Shown here: positions 16,661 through 25,969 of the stretch, one piece after another
How the letters are laid out: each line of letters begins with the position of its first letter
Position numbering within the stretch: the stretch's first letter is position 1
From: DAHUXN01 sp963811805
GTDB taxonomy: Bacteria > Acidobacteriota > Terriglobia > Acidiferrales > UBA7541
Length of the DNA stretch: 64,000 nucleotides
Assembly (NCBI GenBank): GCA_963811805.1
Contig: CAWESU010000001.1
Span: 1,116,001 to 1,180,000, forward strand
Direction of reading: 5' to 3'
Translations under genes and position numbers: made by a program
Notes under the pieces: generated by a model
The model's input: only the letters and a program-made list of their open reading frames with translations
Databases searched by the model: none
Told to the model about the DNA's origin: nothing

Positions 16661-16962
16661 AATGGTTTTGTCCCAGGTTCCGGTTGCTTCCGAGTTACGG
16701 ACAACACACTCGGAATGGATCGGGCGAGAAACGCGCTTCTACATGCAAGCCGTTAATCGTCCAAGTGCCTGCGGCTGAAGGGCGCTAGCACTCGCCTCGG
16801 GCAAGCACGATCACGGCAGGCAAACGCCACCGCGCCTTGGAGCGAGGGCATCCCCTTCGCGGCGAGCCGTTGTTCCTTTCGCGATTTTCAAAGGACCCAG
16901 CCACGTCTGGTGAACCCTTCAATGGTATAATTTCTGACTCATCTGGCACTTGAGAGGGCTTC
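16661..16962. other. Intergenic stretch, nothing recognised
   Basis: About 300 bases between the tandem repeat and the FG-GAP gene. No gene, RNA or clear hairpin seen. The RND-region promoter may lie here but cannot be fixed by eye. Confidence 0.45.
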
Positions 16963-17670
16963 TTGTTCGAGATCTCGCGCAAATCTGGCCTCCGAACAAA
17001 CCTCAAGGATAACCACCGAGCGTTGTGCAGCCTGCTTCTGTGTATCTCTTTGTTGTGGCTGTTTTGCTTGGTCGGCGGCAGTGCAGCTAAGGCCGCAGAG
17101 ATTCCGGACAGGCCAGTGATTTCGGTTGGACCAGGCCCGCGGTTTGCGATCGCGGATTTTGACGGAGACAAGCGTCCAGATCTGGCCAGCATTCGAGCTG
17201 GCGCAAACAGCTCCGGCTTAACTGAATATTGGATCCAGCTTCAGCTTTCGACAACGGGGCGGCAATCTTTTCGACTGGTTGCCCCCGCAGGCGGCCTGTG
17301 GATTGAGGCGCGCGATGTCAATGGAGACCATACTGTTGACCTAGTTCTGTCCACCGCGTGGTTCAATCAGCCCATAGCAATCCTCCTCAATGACGGCCAC
17401 GGCAGCTTTTCGAGAGTTGAACCATCTGCTTTTCCCGGAGCATTCGACGAATCTACGGAGAATCTTGGCTCCTCTTCGAGCAAATGGGCGATAGACGTTG
17501 TTGGCGTTCCGCCGGAGTCACGAACGGGAATTGGTCCGGAAGCAAGAGGCCTCCCGCATGGCCGATCACCTGCAGGCTCGATTCTGCCCACGTATTCGGA
17601 GTTTCTTGTTAGTCCTTTCCTGATCTCCCACGCAGGGCGATCACCACCGCTGGAAGTCCCCCAGTTCTAA
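16963..17670 (+). CDS. Secreted FG-GAP/VCBS-repeat protein
   Basis: 235 residues from a TTG start, with a signal peptide or anchor at about 22-46 (ALCSLLLCISLLWLFCLVGG, then AKAA). Two FG-GAP-type calcium loops are visible: FAIADFDGDKRPDLAS and ARDVNGDHTVDLVLS, followed by AILLNDGHGSFSR. It likely forms part of a beta-propeller-like exported protein. It precedes the RND adaptor gene on the same strand; proteins of this kind are often encoded at the head of acidobacterial metal-RND operons, but the 160-base gap leaves co-transcription open. Confidence 0.7.
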   Translation: MFEISRKSGLRTNLKDNHRALCSLLLCISLLWLFCLVGGSAAKAAEIPDRPVISVGPGPRFAIADFDGDKRPDLASIRAGANSSGLTEYWIQLQLSTTGRQSFRLVAPAGGLWIEARDVNGDHTVDLVLSTAWFNQPIAILLNDGHGSFSRVEPSAFPGAFDESTENLGSSSSKWAIDVVGVPPESRTGIGPEARGLPHGRSPAGSILPTYSEFLVSPFLISHAGRSPPLEVPQF

Positions 17671-17833
17671 ACGCTCGGCTCAACGATCCGTAAATCTACG
17701 GTTTCGCTCGTTCACTGCAAGTGTACCGAACGAAGCCACGATCAAGTTCATATCTTCCAGAGGGCGCGGCCCCCTTCTGGCAGCCTGATGCTGCTAGGGG
17801 TGCTGAATCTTGCAATCAGAGGTGAGGTCATCG

Positions 17834-18970
17834 ATGAGATACATGGAATGCCGAGTGCTTGCTCTCAGTTTCGTCGCATTACTAGCTTTCGGAGGCTGCG
17901 GCGGTGGCAAAGGGGATCCCGCATCGGAGGCGCCGCCGCCACCGCAGGTCGAGCATGAGCAGGATCTCAATGTCATCCAGGTGGAACATTCGGAGCAGTT
18001 TCCGGTAGCCGCCGCCGTCGAGCATGATGCTGCCTCGCAATTGACGGTAACCGGTGTGGTGAGCCCGGACATTGCGCGAACGGTGCCGGTGATCTCGCTG
18101 GCGTCCGGTCGCGTCGTTGATGTTCGCGCACGCCTCGGCGATACGGTACAGAAAGGCCAGCTTCTGTTGCGCGTTCGAAGCGATGATGTTTCCAGCAGTT
18201 TTTCCGATTACCGGAAAGCCGTGACCGACGAACTTCTCGCGCGCAAGCAGTTCGACCGGGCAAAAGATCTCTACGCGCACGGGGCCATCGCGCAAGCGGA
18301 TTTGGAAGCCGCACAGGACGCGGAAGATGACGCGAAGGTCACCCTGGAAACCACTCTGGAGGGTCTTCGGCTGCTTGGCAATGATCCCGATCACCCATCC
18401 GGAATTGTCGATATTTACGCTCCCGTTTCAGGCGTGATCACCGATCAGGAAGTAACGAATGCGGGGGGCTTACAGGGTCTGTCTTCTCCGAATCCGTTCA
18501 CGATCTCTGACCTGTCCTACGTTTGGGTTCTCTGTGATGTTTACGAAAACGATCTCGCAAGCGTGCACCTCGGCGAGATAGCCGACATCAGACTGAACGC
18601 TTATCCGGACCAGGCCCTGAAGGGCACCATCAGCAACATCGGCGCGGTTCTCGATCCAAATATTCGCACGGCGAAGGTCCGCATGGAGGTCCGCAATCCC
18701 GGATTTATGCGTCCGGGGATGTTTGCGACGGCAACATTCCATGGTCGAAAGAAGGAGGCACACGTAGTCGTTCCGGCATCCGCCATTTTGCACTTGCATG
18801 ATCGCGACTGGGTATACGTGCCGATGGGCGACGATAAGTTTCGCCGGGTGGAAGTCGTAAGTGGAGAAACACTCCCGAATCAGATGCAAGTGATCTTATC
18901 CGGGCTGCAAGTGGGCCAGAAAGTCGTGACGAACGCGCTCGCGTTACAGAACACAGTCGACAATGAGTGA
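17834..18970 (+). CDS. RND efflux periplasmic adaptor lipoprotein (CusB/CzcB-like)
   Basis: 378 residues. The lipobox LAFGGC puts the lipidated Cys at residue 22. Membrane-fusion elements in order: barrel-sandwich lipoyl half (VISLASGRVVDVRARLGDTV), helical hairpin (AVTDELLARKQFDRAKDLYA, LEAAQDAEDDAKVTLE), second lipoyl half (IYAPVSGVITDQEV), beta barrel (LSYVWVLCDVYENDLASV) and membrane-proximal domain. It links the inner-membrane pump to an outer-membrane channel. The ATG at 17834 with GAGGTGAGG upstream is preferred to a TTG at 17810. Confidence 0.92.
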   Translation: MRYMECRVLALSFVALLAFGGCGGGKGDPASEAPPPPQVEHEQDLNVIQVEHSEQFPVAAAVEHDAASQLTVTGVVSPDIARTVPVISLASGRVVDVRARLGDTVQKGQLLLRVRSDDVSSSFSDYRKAVTDELLARKQFDRAKDLYAHGAIAQADLEAAQDAEDDAKVTLETTLEGLRLLGNDPDHPSGIVDIYAPVSGVITDQEVTNAGGLQGLSSPNPFTISDLSYVWVLCDVYENDLASVHLGEIADIRLNAYPDQALKGTISNIGAVLDPNIRTAKVRMEVRNPGFMRPGMFATATFHGRKKEAHVVVPASAILHLHDRDWVYVPMGDDKFRRVEVVSGETLPNQMQVILSGLQVGQKVVTNALALQNTVDNE

Positions 18971-19006
18971 AACACTGGGGATGCAACTGTCGACGAGGGA
19001 CGGCAA

Positions 19007-22000
19007 ATGATTCGTAAGGTAGTGGATTTCGCGCTGGAGAACCGCTTTCTTGTCCTTGCAGCTGCGCTTGTGTTGTTTGGCTGGGGCGCGATTTCGTTCC
19101 ATCAGCTTCCCGTTGACGCGTATCCCGACGTGGCGGACAACTACGTTGAGATCATCACGCAGTGGCCTGGAATCTCCGCAGAACAAATCGAGCAGCAGGT
19201 CACCATTCCCCTCGAAATTGTGATGAACGGCATTCCTCACGTCACCCATTTGCGGTCGTTCTCGCTCTTTGGCCTCTCCGACCTGAAGCTGATTTTCGAT
19301 GACCAGGAGGCGAATGCCTGGGACCGGGAGAGGGTTCTCGAGCGACTTTCACAAGTTACATTACCATCCGGCGTTGTGCCCCAAATGGGTACCGACTGGA
19401 GTCCCGTAGGACAAATCTACTTCTTCACGCTCCACAGCACCAATCCCGAATACGACGTCATGGAGCTGAAATCGCTTGAAGACTGGGTGATCGAGAAGAA
19501 CTTTAAGGCCGTGCCCGATGTCGTCGACGTAGCCAGCTTCGGTGGCCCGACTCGTGAGTATCAAGTTCGCATTGATCCCGATAAACTCATCTCCTACGGA
19601 CTCAGCTTGGCCCAGGTGGAGCAGCAGCTCACAAACAACAACGCCAATGCGGGCGGGAGTTTTATCGAGTCCGGCCTCCAGCAAGTCAACATTCGTGAAG
19701 TAGGTCTAGTCAGGAACGTTCGAGATATCGAAAACACGGTCATCATGACCAAGAATGGCACCCCGCTCCGCATCACAGATATTGCCACCGTCGCGCAAGG
19801 GCCGAAGATTCGGCTGGGACAGTTTAGCCGGGCGATTCATCGCGAAGACGGCAAAATCATCGATAACGATGATGTAGTTTCCGGCATCGTTCTCTTGCGC
19901 AAAGGCGCAAACGCAGAAGAGGCGCTCGCGGGAATTCACGCGAAGGTCAAGGAGCTGAATGACCACATCTTACCTCCCGGCGTAAAGGTGATTCCGTTCA
20001 TCGACCGCAGTGACTTGGTGCGCTACACGACGCATACCGTGCTCCACAATCTCGCTATGGGCATCATTCTGGTGGTGATCGTTCTCTTTCTGCTGCTCGG
20101 GAACACCCGCGGGGCAATTATCGTCGCCCTTACGGTGCCGTTCTCCCTGCTCTTCGCCGCGACGTGTCTTAATTTGAAGAATATTCCTGCAAATCTACTG
20201 TCGCTTGGTGCGCTGGATTTCGGAATGGTTGTGGATGGTGCCGTCGTCATGGTTGAAAACATTGTCCGTCATATGAGCCGGCAGCAAAACGCGAACGATT
20301 CGAAACCCACTCTGGAGGTGATCCGCCAGGCTGCGCACGAAGTCCAGCGACCTGTCTTTTACGCGATCGCCATCATCATCACGGCATACCTGCCGATCTT
20401 CACGCTGCAGCGGGTGGAAGGTCGCCTGTTCAAGCCGATGGCTTGGACCGTGGCGTTTGCTCTGCTGGGCGCCTTGTTATTTTCCATGCTGGTTGCGCCT
20501 GTACTCTCAAGCTTTCTGCTTTCCCGATCTATGCGAGAGTGGCGCAACCCAGTGATGGGTTTTCTGACGGATCGGTATCGCAAGGCAGTTCGGTGGGCAA
20601 TAGGGCATCGCCGCGTGACGTTGGGGACCGCCGTACTCGGCCTGTGTTCCGCTTTGTATCTTACGTTCGGCGGAGTCATCGGTTCCGAGTTTCTTCCGCA
20701 CCTGGACGAGGGCGCACTTTGGGTACGCGGCACTCTTGCTCCCAGCACCGGACCCAGCGAGGGTATCCGGGTAGCCAACCAAGCCCGCATCATACTTTGC
20801 TCTTTTCCCGAAGTTCCTCAGTGCACCAGCCAAGTGGGGCGTCCGGATGACGGCACCGATACGACTGGGTTTTTCAATACCGAATACTTCGTGGATTTGA
20901 AACCGAAGGATCAGTGGCGGGCCGTTTTTCACCAGAACGAGGACGAACTCATTGCCGCCATGAATCGCGAACTCAACAAAATCCCTGGTGTCGTCTGGGG
21001 TTTTTCTCAGCCCATTGAGGACAACATGGAGGAAGCTGTCAGCGGCGTAAAGGGCGAGCTCGCCACCAAGGTGTATGGAGACGACTTACCGGTTCTCGAG
21101 GAAAAAGCCGATCAAATCGTCGATGTGATGCGCCAGGTCAAGGGGATCACCGACCTCGGTGTCTTTCGCGCGCTCGGTCAACCGAACATCAATTTCCAAG
21201 TGGACCGCGCGCAGGCCGCGCGCTATCAAATCAACGTTGCGGATATTCAAGACGCTATCCAAACCGCGGTCGGAGGTAACGCACTTACTCAGGTATTACA
21301 AGGCGAGGCGCGATACGACTTGGTGTTGCGCTACCTCCCCCAGTACCGCACAACCAAGGAAGCCATCGAGAACATTCGTTTATTGTCCCCGTCCGGCGAA
21401 CGAGTGGCTCTCGCACAGCTCTGCAAGATTACGGAAGAGGATGGCGGTTCGGAAATTTACCGCGAAGGAAACCAGCGCTACGTCGCAATCAAGTACAGCG
21501 TCCGCGGCCGCGATCTTGGCGGCGCGGTCCAGGAAGCGATCCAGAAGGTCACTGCGCAAGTTCAACTGCCGCGCGGGTACCACATCGATTGGGAAGGCGA
21601 ATACGAGAGTGAAAGGCGCGCCCAAGCGCGGCTGCTCATCATCGTGCCGCTAACGATCCTGGTCATCTTCCTCATTCTCTACACGATGTTTCGCTCGCCG
21701 AAATGGGCTGCGCTCATTCTGGTCACGGTTGCGATGGGTAGCGTGGGCGGGCTCTTGGCCCTCCTGTTCACTGGAACCAATTTTAGCGTTTCGTCGGGTG
21801 TGGGCTTCTTGGCGCTGTTTGGGGTCTCCGTTCAAACGGGCGTCATCATGCTCGAATACATTAACCAACTCCGCGCCCGAGGGCACTCGATAGCAGACTC
21901 CGCGATTGAGGGAGCTGTCCTGAGGCTCCGCCCGATCATGATGACCATGCTGGTGGCAACGCTCGGTTTGCTGCCCGCTGCGCTGTCACACGCTATCGGT

Positions 22001-22162
22001 TCCGATTCGCAGCGGCCCTTCGCCATTGTGATCGTCGGAGGCCTGATGGTGAATTTGGCAATGAGCATCTTCATTTTGCCCACCCTGTATGTGTGGTTTG
22101 CGCGGGCGAGCGACAAGCTCCCGGAGCCGGAGGAAGCGTTCGAACCAAGATTTCCAACTTGA
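19007..22162 (+). CDS. Heavy-metal-type RND efflux pump (CusA/CzcA-like)
   Basis: 1051 residues, the full length of the HME-RND branch. N-terminal TM1 (FLVLAAALVLFGWGAISFHQ), the ITQWPGISAEQIEQQVTIPL porter motif, and TM4 GALDFGMVVDGAVVMVENI near residues 401-419 with the acidic residues used for proton transfer in CzcA/CusA. It exports metal ions or small toxic compounds using proton motive force. It follows the adaptor by 36 bases, so they form an operon. No outer-membrane factor gene follows; the pair must use a channel encoded elsewhere. Confidence 0.94.
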   Translation: MIRKVVDFALENRFLVLAAALVLFGWGAISFHQLPVDAYPDVADNYVEIITQWPGISAEQIEQQVTIPLEIVMNGIPHVTHLRSFSLFGLSDLKLIFDDQEANAWDRERVLERLSQVTLPSGVVPQMGTDWSPVGQIYFFTLHSTNPEYDVMELKSLEDWVIEKNFKAVPDVVDVASFGGPTREYQVRIDPDKLISYGLSLAQVEQQLTNNNANAGGSFIESGLQQVNIREVGLVRNVRDIENTVIMTKNGTPLRITDIATVAQGPKIRLGQFSRAIHREDGKIIDNDDVVSGIVLLRKGANAEEALAGIHAKVKELNDHILPPGVKVIPFIDRSDLVRYTTHTVLHNLAMGIILVVIVLFLLLGNTRGAIIVALTVPFSLLFAATCLNLKNIPANLLSLGALDFGMVVDGAVVMVENIVRHMSRQQNANDSKPTLEVIRQAAHEVQRPVFYAIAIIITAYLPIFTLQRVEGRLFKPMAWTVAFALLGALLFSMLVAPVLSSFLLSRSMREWRNPVMGFLTDRYRKAVRWAIGHRRVTLGTAVLGLCSALYLTFGGVIGSEFLPHLDEGALWVRGTLAPSTGPSEGIRVANQARIILCSFPEVPQCTSQVGRPDDGTDTTGFFNTEYFVDLKPKDQWRAVFHQNEDELIAAMNRELNKIPGVVWGFSQPIEDNMEEAVSGVKGELATKVYGDDLPVLEEKADQIVDVMRQVKGITDLGVFRALGQPNINFQVDRAQAARYQINVADIQDAIQTAVGGNALTQVLQGEARYDLVLRYLPQYRTTKEAIENIRLLSPSGERVALAQLCKITEEDGGSEIYREGNQRYVAIKYSVRGRDLGGAVQEAIQKVTAQVQLPRGYHIDWEGEYESERRAQARLLIIVPLTILVIFLILYTMFRSPKWAALILVTVAMGSVGGLLALLFTGTNFSVSSGVGFLALFGVSVQTGVIMLEYINQLRARGHSIADSAIEGAVLRLRPIMMTMLVATLGLLPAALSHAIGSDSQRPFAIVIVGGLMVNLAMSIFILPTLYVWFARASDKLPEPEEAFEPRFPT

Positions 22163-22675
22163 ACTCCACCAAACAAACGAGGTGCGACCTGGGGGTCCAA
22201 CTCGCAACCACGTTGCGTTTGGTAACAGGCTTATCGGAAAGTGGACATGGTCGTGTGCAAAGGTTTGCAGTTGGTGCCAGGTGGACAGCGGGCAGCTAAT
22301 CATTATTCCTCACCCGCATTCTCGCCAGGATATTCGCCGGTTTGACTTCCCGTCTCAGGCCGAAATCGTAGGCAGGGTGACGGGAGTGGCTATGCGCATC
22401 ATCGAAGAACGGGCGGGAACCGGGGAAACAGTTCGCAGCGTTGACCAGTGAGCCGGGTTCCTGCCTGAGGAATGCCTTGTCAATGGTCGTACGGGCCACT
22501 CAACTTGTCTGGCTCGAAATACTGGGACCGAAGAATCCTGACTTCCAGATCGGCTCTATGTATTTTCGGGGCGTCGCATCCGCACGATGAATCTCCTGGC
22601 ACGGCTGCGTCAGACCTCTGTCGTTCCAAAACGGAATCATTTGCGGTACAGCGAACTCTTCGACGACTATAGGAA
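22163..22675. other. Intergenic stretch, nothing recognised
   Basis: 513 bases after the RND pump gene. A VKPANIL-like string in one minus frame resembles a kinase loop but nothing around it supports that. No terminator with a clear T run was found. Confidence 0.45.
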
Positions 22676-23170
22676 CTACAGACCATAGAGGGCAAGCGCG
22701 CGCTCGACCCGAGCCAGATCAAAATGGTGGGTCCGAAGAATCTCTAGGTATCCCAGCTTATCTCCTAAACACAGCTTGTGGTCCGCCTGAAGCTTGTACC
22801 CGTGGCAGGATCCGCAGATACACTCGAGATTTTCGCGGCGGTCTGGATTGCCAACTCTTAATCGTCGAATGAGCCTTGCCGGCACGATATGGTCTACATG
22901 GCGCCGAACGCCGGCCCGTTTGAAATCAACTCCGCAGGATCCCACTTCACACCTTCCGCGCAGCGCCGCTGTTCGATGTTTCTTCCATCCGCTCCGCGAC
23001 GGGCGCGGCCCTGGCCACTTTCGCTCCACGCGACTCCAGCGCACCGGCCTTTCCTGGGTACTGAAACGGGAGCCACAATAAGAACAGCGCCGGTGCCGGT
23101 ACGAGTTGTGGCCGCGGTAAACGGTTTTGAGCACTTCTGTTCTACTGCCTCCGCAATACGGACAGCGCAT
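22676..23170 (-). CDS. HNH nuclease with NrdR-like zinc ribbon
   Basis: 164 residues from the ATG at 23170 (purine-rich AGAGGGG upstream). Residues 1-41 form a zinc ribbon (C3, C6, C29, C32; RHRRCSYCGSRFSTQERP) very like the NrdR N-terminus. Residues 66-130 carry an HNH site: RRHVDHIVPARL (His91, Asp93, His94), NLECICGSCHGYK (Asn114, Cys pair). No ATP-cone follows, so it is not NrdR. The fusion suggests a DNA-binding homing-type or phage-type nuclease. A GTG at 23200 would add ten residues. Confidence 0.8.
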   Translation of the reverse strand: MRCPYCGGSRTEVLKTVYRGHNSYRHRRCSYCGSRFSTQERPVRWSRVERKWPGPRPSRSGWKKHRTAALRGRCEVGSCGVDFKRAGVRRHVDHIVPARLIRRLRVGNPDRRENLECICGSCHGYKLQADHKLCLGDKLGYLEILRTHHFDLARVERALALYGL

Positions 23171-23607
23171 CACGCACACCCCTCTTTCTCCGTGTTTCAC
23201 ATAAGTGCGTTTGGTCGGGAGATAATCGCTTACGGCACGAAGCCAAACGGAGAGAGACTAGGCGAGGCTAAAACTTAGGCAACACCCGCCTCGAGACTGA
23301 ATTGAATTGGAAGGACGGAAGCATCCATTCGCTGGTTCGTTTGGGCTCTGAGGAATCGGCCAGGTCGCCGGATCGTCGATTTGATTTCTAAGCGAAAGAA
23401 GCCGAGATTAGCCAATGACTTTGCACTGAGGATAAAAACTATATGGCCATGGCAAATAGAAAGCGAATCCTCAATCGAATTGTAAAGGTCCCGATGACTC
23501 CCATCTCCAGACCGATGTCCCTGAATCCTGCTCGGACCTCTGTCTGTGGCACATAGATCGCAGCGGATGGGCGGCACTTGAATTTATCCAACATTGGATG
23601 TATTATT
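23171..23607. other. Intergenic stretch before the Xre-RES operon
   Basis: About 440 bases between the divergent HNH and antitoxin genes. It must hold both promoters, but no consensus pair is convincing. A minus-strand open frame here has no family features. Confidence 0.4.
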
Positions 23608-23621
23608 CTCCGTATATGGAG
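23608..23621. promoter_or_regulatory. Palindrome upstream of the Xre-RES module
   Basis: CTCCGTATATGGAG, a near-perfect palindrome 20 bases before the GTG start of the antitoxin gene. The related TTGGATGTATTATTC lies just upstream. A likely operator for autorepression, by position. Confidence 0.45.
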
Positions 23622-23641
23622 TACGGAAAAGGAGGCCCGCA

Positions 23642-24076
23642 GTGGCCACCCTCAACCAGCGCGTCGCGGGAATAGGCTTCGACCACCCGGCTGATCTTTC
23701 CAATAAGGATGTTTTGAAGCGGTTGAGCCCCGCCGGAGTGAAGGCGTTTTTGAAGATTGCCGAGCTTTGGGACTTGCGGGACGAAGATTCCCGGCAGTTG
23801 CTCGGTGGGATGTCCAATGGCGCCTTCTACGAACTCAAGAAAACCGGGGATCGGACACTCGATCAGGACCGCTTGACTCGAATCTCCTTCCTCACGGGCA
23901 TTTTCAAAGCGCTGAATATTCTGTACGGCAAGAAACTCGCCGACCGATGGGTGCAGCTTCCCAATTCCAATCCGATGTTCGGCGGCGACACTCCGCTAAA
24001 GTACATGGTCAAAGGCGGCGTCCCTGCGATGCTGCGAATTCGCCAGCTTCTGGATGCCAGGCGGGGTGGGCGGTAA
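23642..24076 (+). CDS. Xre/MbcA/ParS-type antitoxin
   Basis: 144 residues from a GTG at 23642 with a strong AAAGGAGG site 7-14 bases upstream. The C-terminal half is the DUF2384 toxin-binding domain: ILYGKKLADRWVQLPNSNPM, FGGDTPLKYMVKGGVPAMLR, IRQLLDARRGG. The N-terminal half is an Xre-like HTH (QLLGGMSNGAFYELKK). Antitoxins of this type bind DNA and block a RES toxin. The stop is directly followed by the GTG of the RES gene. Confidence 0.9.
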   Translation: MATLNQRVAGIGFDHPADLSNKDVLKRLSPAGVKAFLKIAELWDLRDEDSRQLLGGMSNGAFYELKKTGDRTLDQDRLTRISFLTGIFKALNILYGKKLADRWVQLPNSNPMFGGDTPLKYMVKGGVPAMLRIRQLLDARRGGR

Positions 24077-24757
24077 GTGCTTCCGCGCGTTTCCCAGCTT
24101 TTGCAGGACGACACTCACCGCCTGATCCCCTCGAAGAATATCGAAGAGAGTGTTCTCAATAGACTCACGGATGACCCTGATGAGCTTGGCACTTTTTTCG
24201 AACTGGAAGGCGCAACGAACGAGCGCCTTCAGGGAGAAGCGGGATTATTGCCAGGCATCACTGTCCGAGAATTGGTCTTCGGCCTCTCTTATTCCCACAT
24301 CGTAAATGCGGCATTCACTCACGCTCACCCACTAGGCAGCCGTTTCAACGACCCCGATCGCGGTGCTTGGTACGCTGCGTTCTCGCTGGAAACGTCGGGC
24401 ATGGAAGTTGCATTTCACAAGTCTCAGGAGCTGCGGGAGATCAATTGGCAGGAGAAGGAGACATTTCTCTACGTAGACTTTTTGGCGGATTTCCGCGGGG
24501 AATTTCACGACATTCGCGAAGATGGCCGGTTTAAGAACTGCCTCGACCGAGACAGTTACGCTGCCTCCCAGAAACTGGCGCGTGAGCTACTGGATGCCGG
24601 CGCGGCGGGAATCATCTATCCGAGCGTGCGCCACAAGGGAGGCACTTGTATCGCCTGCTTCCGGCCCGCTCTCGTGAACAATGTTCGGAAGGGCTTTGGC
24701 GTATCCGTCACGTTTGACAACGCTTCTGCGTCGCCGTTGATCCGGGCATTGCAATAG
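24077..24757 (+). CDS. RES-domain NAD+-degrading toxin
   Basis: 226 residues. RES toxins are structurally related to ADP-ribosyltransferases and deplete NAD+. The domain covers about residues 70-210: HPLGSRFNDPDRGAWYAAFS carries the conserved Arg and Tyr, and SLETSGMEVAFH the conserved Glu. Further on, DYS-type strands and the Ser of IIYPSVRHKGGTCIACFRP are present, giving the R-E-S signature its name. It is coupled to the antitoxin (TAA then GTG with no gap). Confidence 0.9.
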   Translation: MLPRVSQLLQDDTHRLIPSKNIEESVLNRLTDDPDELGTFFELEGATNERLQGEAGLLPGITVRELVFGLSYSHIVNAAFTHAHPLGSRFNDPDRGAWYAAFSLETSGMEVAFHKSQELREINWQEKETFLYVDFLADFRGEFHDIREDGRFKNCLDRDSYAASQKLARELLDAGAAGIIYPSVRHKGGTCIACFRPALVNNVRKGFGVSVTFDNASASPLIRALQ

Positions 24758-24981
24758 AGGCCTACTCACGGGCTTCCCGTGGAACAAGAACACTGAAGCA
24801 CTGGTGTCGCCCTGCTCAGCTCCAATAAATTCATGTGAACTGCCAACAAAAGGCAGGTTCTCTTGACGCACCGGGTGCATGCTCATGCTCCTCCTGGCCA
24901 AATTGGATGAGCGCGGGGCACATCCGGTTCCGCGGAGCACGCCGGGCTTTCGCAGGGAAGTCCGTGACGGCCCAAACGGCA

Positions 24982-25467
24982 CTACTCGATCTGCCCCCGG
25001 ATCTCGCCGGCAGGGTGCTGGAGGGTGTGGACGTTGACGTACGCGTCGCCGTTCTTGATCTCCTGCACGAGGTCAGCGATGGTTTTGCCCTTCAGCGGAC
25101 CTTCAAGTCTCCTGGCGGTAATGATGCCTGTGGCCAGTACGCCGGTGAATTTTCCCTTTTCCACTTGGGCGGGCGGATGGGTCGGATAGAGCCAGACCGC
25201 GACAGGGCCTTCCTTTCCGGCGGGGCCGATGTGGATATGCGCCATCGAAGGATTCTCGATATCGGCGACGTAGAGATGGTAGGTGAGGCTCTTGCCGGTT
25301 TTGCTCAAGGTGAACGTGGCGGTGCCATGCGCCGGAGTGTTAATCGGCGGCGATTGATTTTGGCCGGACAGAGTGGCGCGGAACGTCGTGGCCGCGTTGG
25401 CGGCGACGAGAGGGATAAACAGGGGCAAAACAGCTGCAAGGAACACCAATTTGCGTAAAGATCTCAT
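24982..25467 (-). CDS. Secreted CHRD-domain protein
   Basis: 161 residues, start ATG after a GGAGG site. Signal peptide 1-26 (LVFLAAVLPLFIPLVAANAA). The CHRD fold is recognisable throughout: FRATLSGQNQSPPINTPAHG, GTATFTLSKTGKSLTYHLYV, MAHIHIGPAGKEGPVAVWLY, and the family ending AYVNVHTLQHPAGEIRGQI. CHRD domains are exported and widespread in bacteria, with no settled biochemical role outside chordin. Confidence 0.9.
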   Translation of the reverse strand: MRSLRKLVFLAAVLPLFIPLVAANAATTFRATLSGQNQSPPINTPAHGTATFTLSKTGKSLTYHLYVADIENPSMAHIHIGPAGKEGPVAVWLYPTHPPAQVEKGKFTGVLATGIITARRLEGPLKGKTIADLVQEIKNGDAYVNVHTLQHPAGEIRGQIE

Positions 25468-25573
25468 GGCGGTTGCCTCCATTGAGATTAGAAACACCCG
25501 GAAGGCGCAGGGATGCACGCCTCCGCGTGAGCGGCGATTTCAAAAGCACCCGCAAGCGCCACGTCGTTACCGG

Positions 25574-25903
25574 CTAATTTGCCGGTTGCAAACCCGCAAC
25601 CCATACGGGGTCAACATACTCGTACTTCGATGACCAGTCGCCATTGTCCTCATGCCGGGGTTTGAAATCAAAACCTACAGTAAAGAGGTCGCGGTGCACT
25701 TGCCGCAAAACCTGCTCACCGAAACGAGAACGAATCGTGATCTCGAGACGCAGGTCGTTCCGTTGAATCGCAACCGCGTCAACGATCCTAGACCGTTTCT
25801 TGAACCACTCATGAGCTCGTCGCTCTCGCTCCTCCAGCGTGCCGCGATACCAGGACTGCTGATATTGCGCAGCCCTTATGCTCGCATCTGTGGGATAAGC
25901 CAT
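25574..25903 (-). CDS. Hypothetical protein
   Basis: 109 residues from an ATG at 25903 with CTGGAGG about eight bases upstream. A basic helical N-terminus (RGTLEERERRAHEWFKKRSR) is followed by beta-like segments (AVAIQRNDLRLEITIRSRFG, DLFTVGFDFKPR). No family recognised. It lies 66 bases downstream of a membrane-protein gene on the same strand. Confidence 0.5.
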   Translation of the reverse strand: MAYPTDASIRAAQYQQSWYRGTLEERERRAHEWFKKRSRIVDAVAIQRNDLRLEITIRSRFGEQVLRQVHRDLFTVGFDFKPRHEDNGDWSSKYEYVDPVWVAGLQPAN

Positions 25904-25969
25904 ACGCATCCTCCAGTTGGCAGAATGCTGGCCTGTCGGAAGTGTGTCAAGCGCCACCCCCATCGGGAG

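Noticed and set aside
22296..22499. VKPANIL string on the minus strand, like a kinase catalytic loop
   Set aside because: No His before it in the right position and no glycine loop or DFG around it; chance match.
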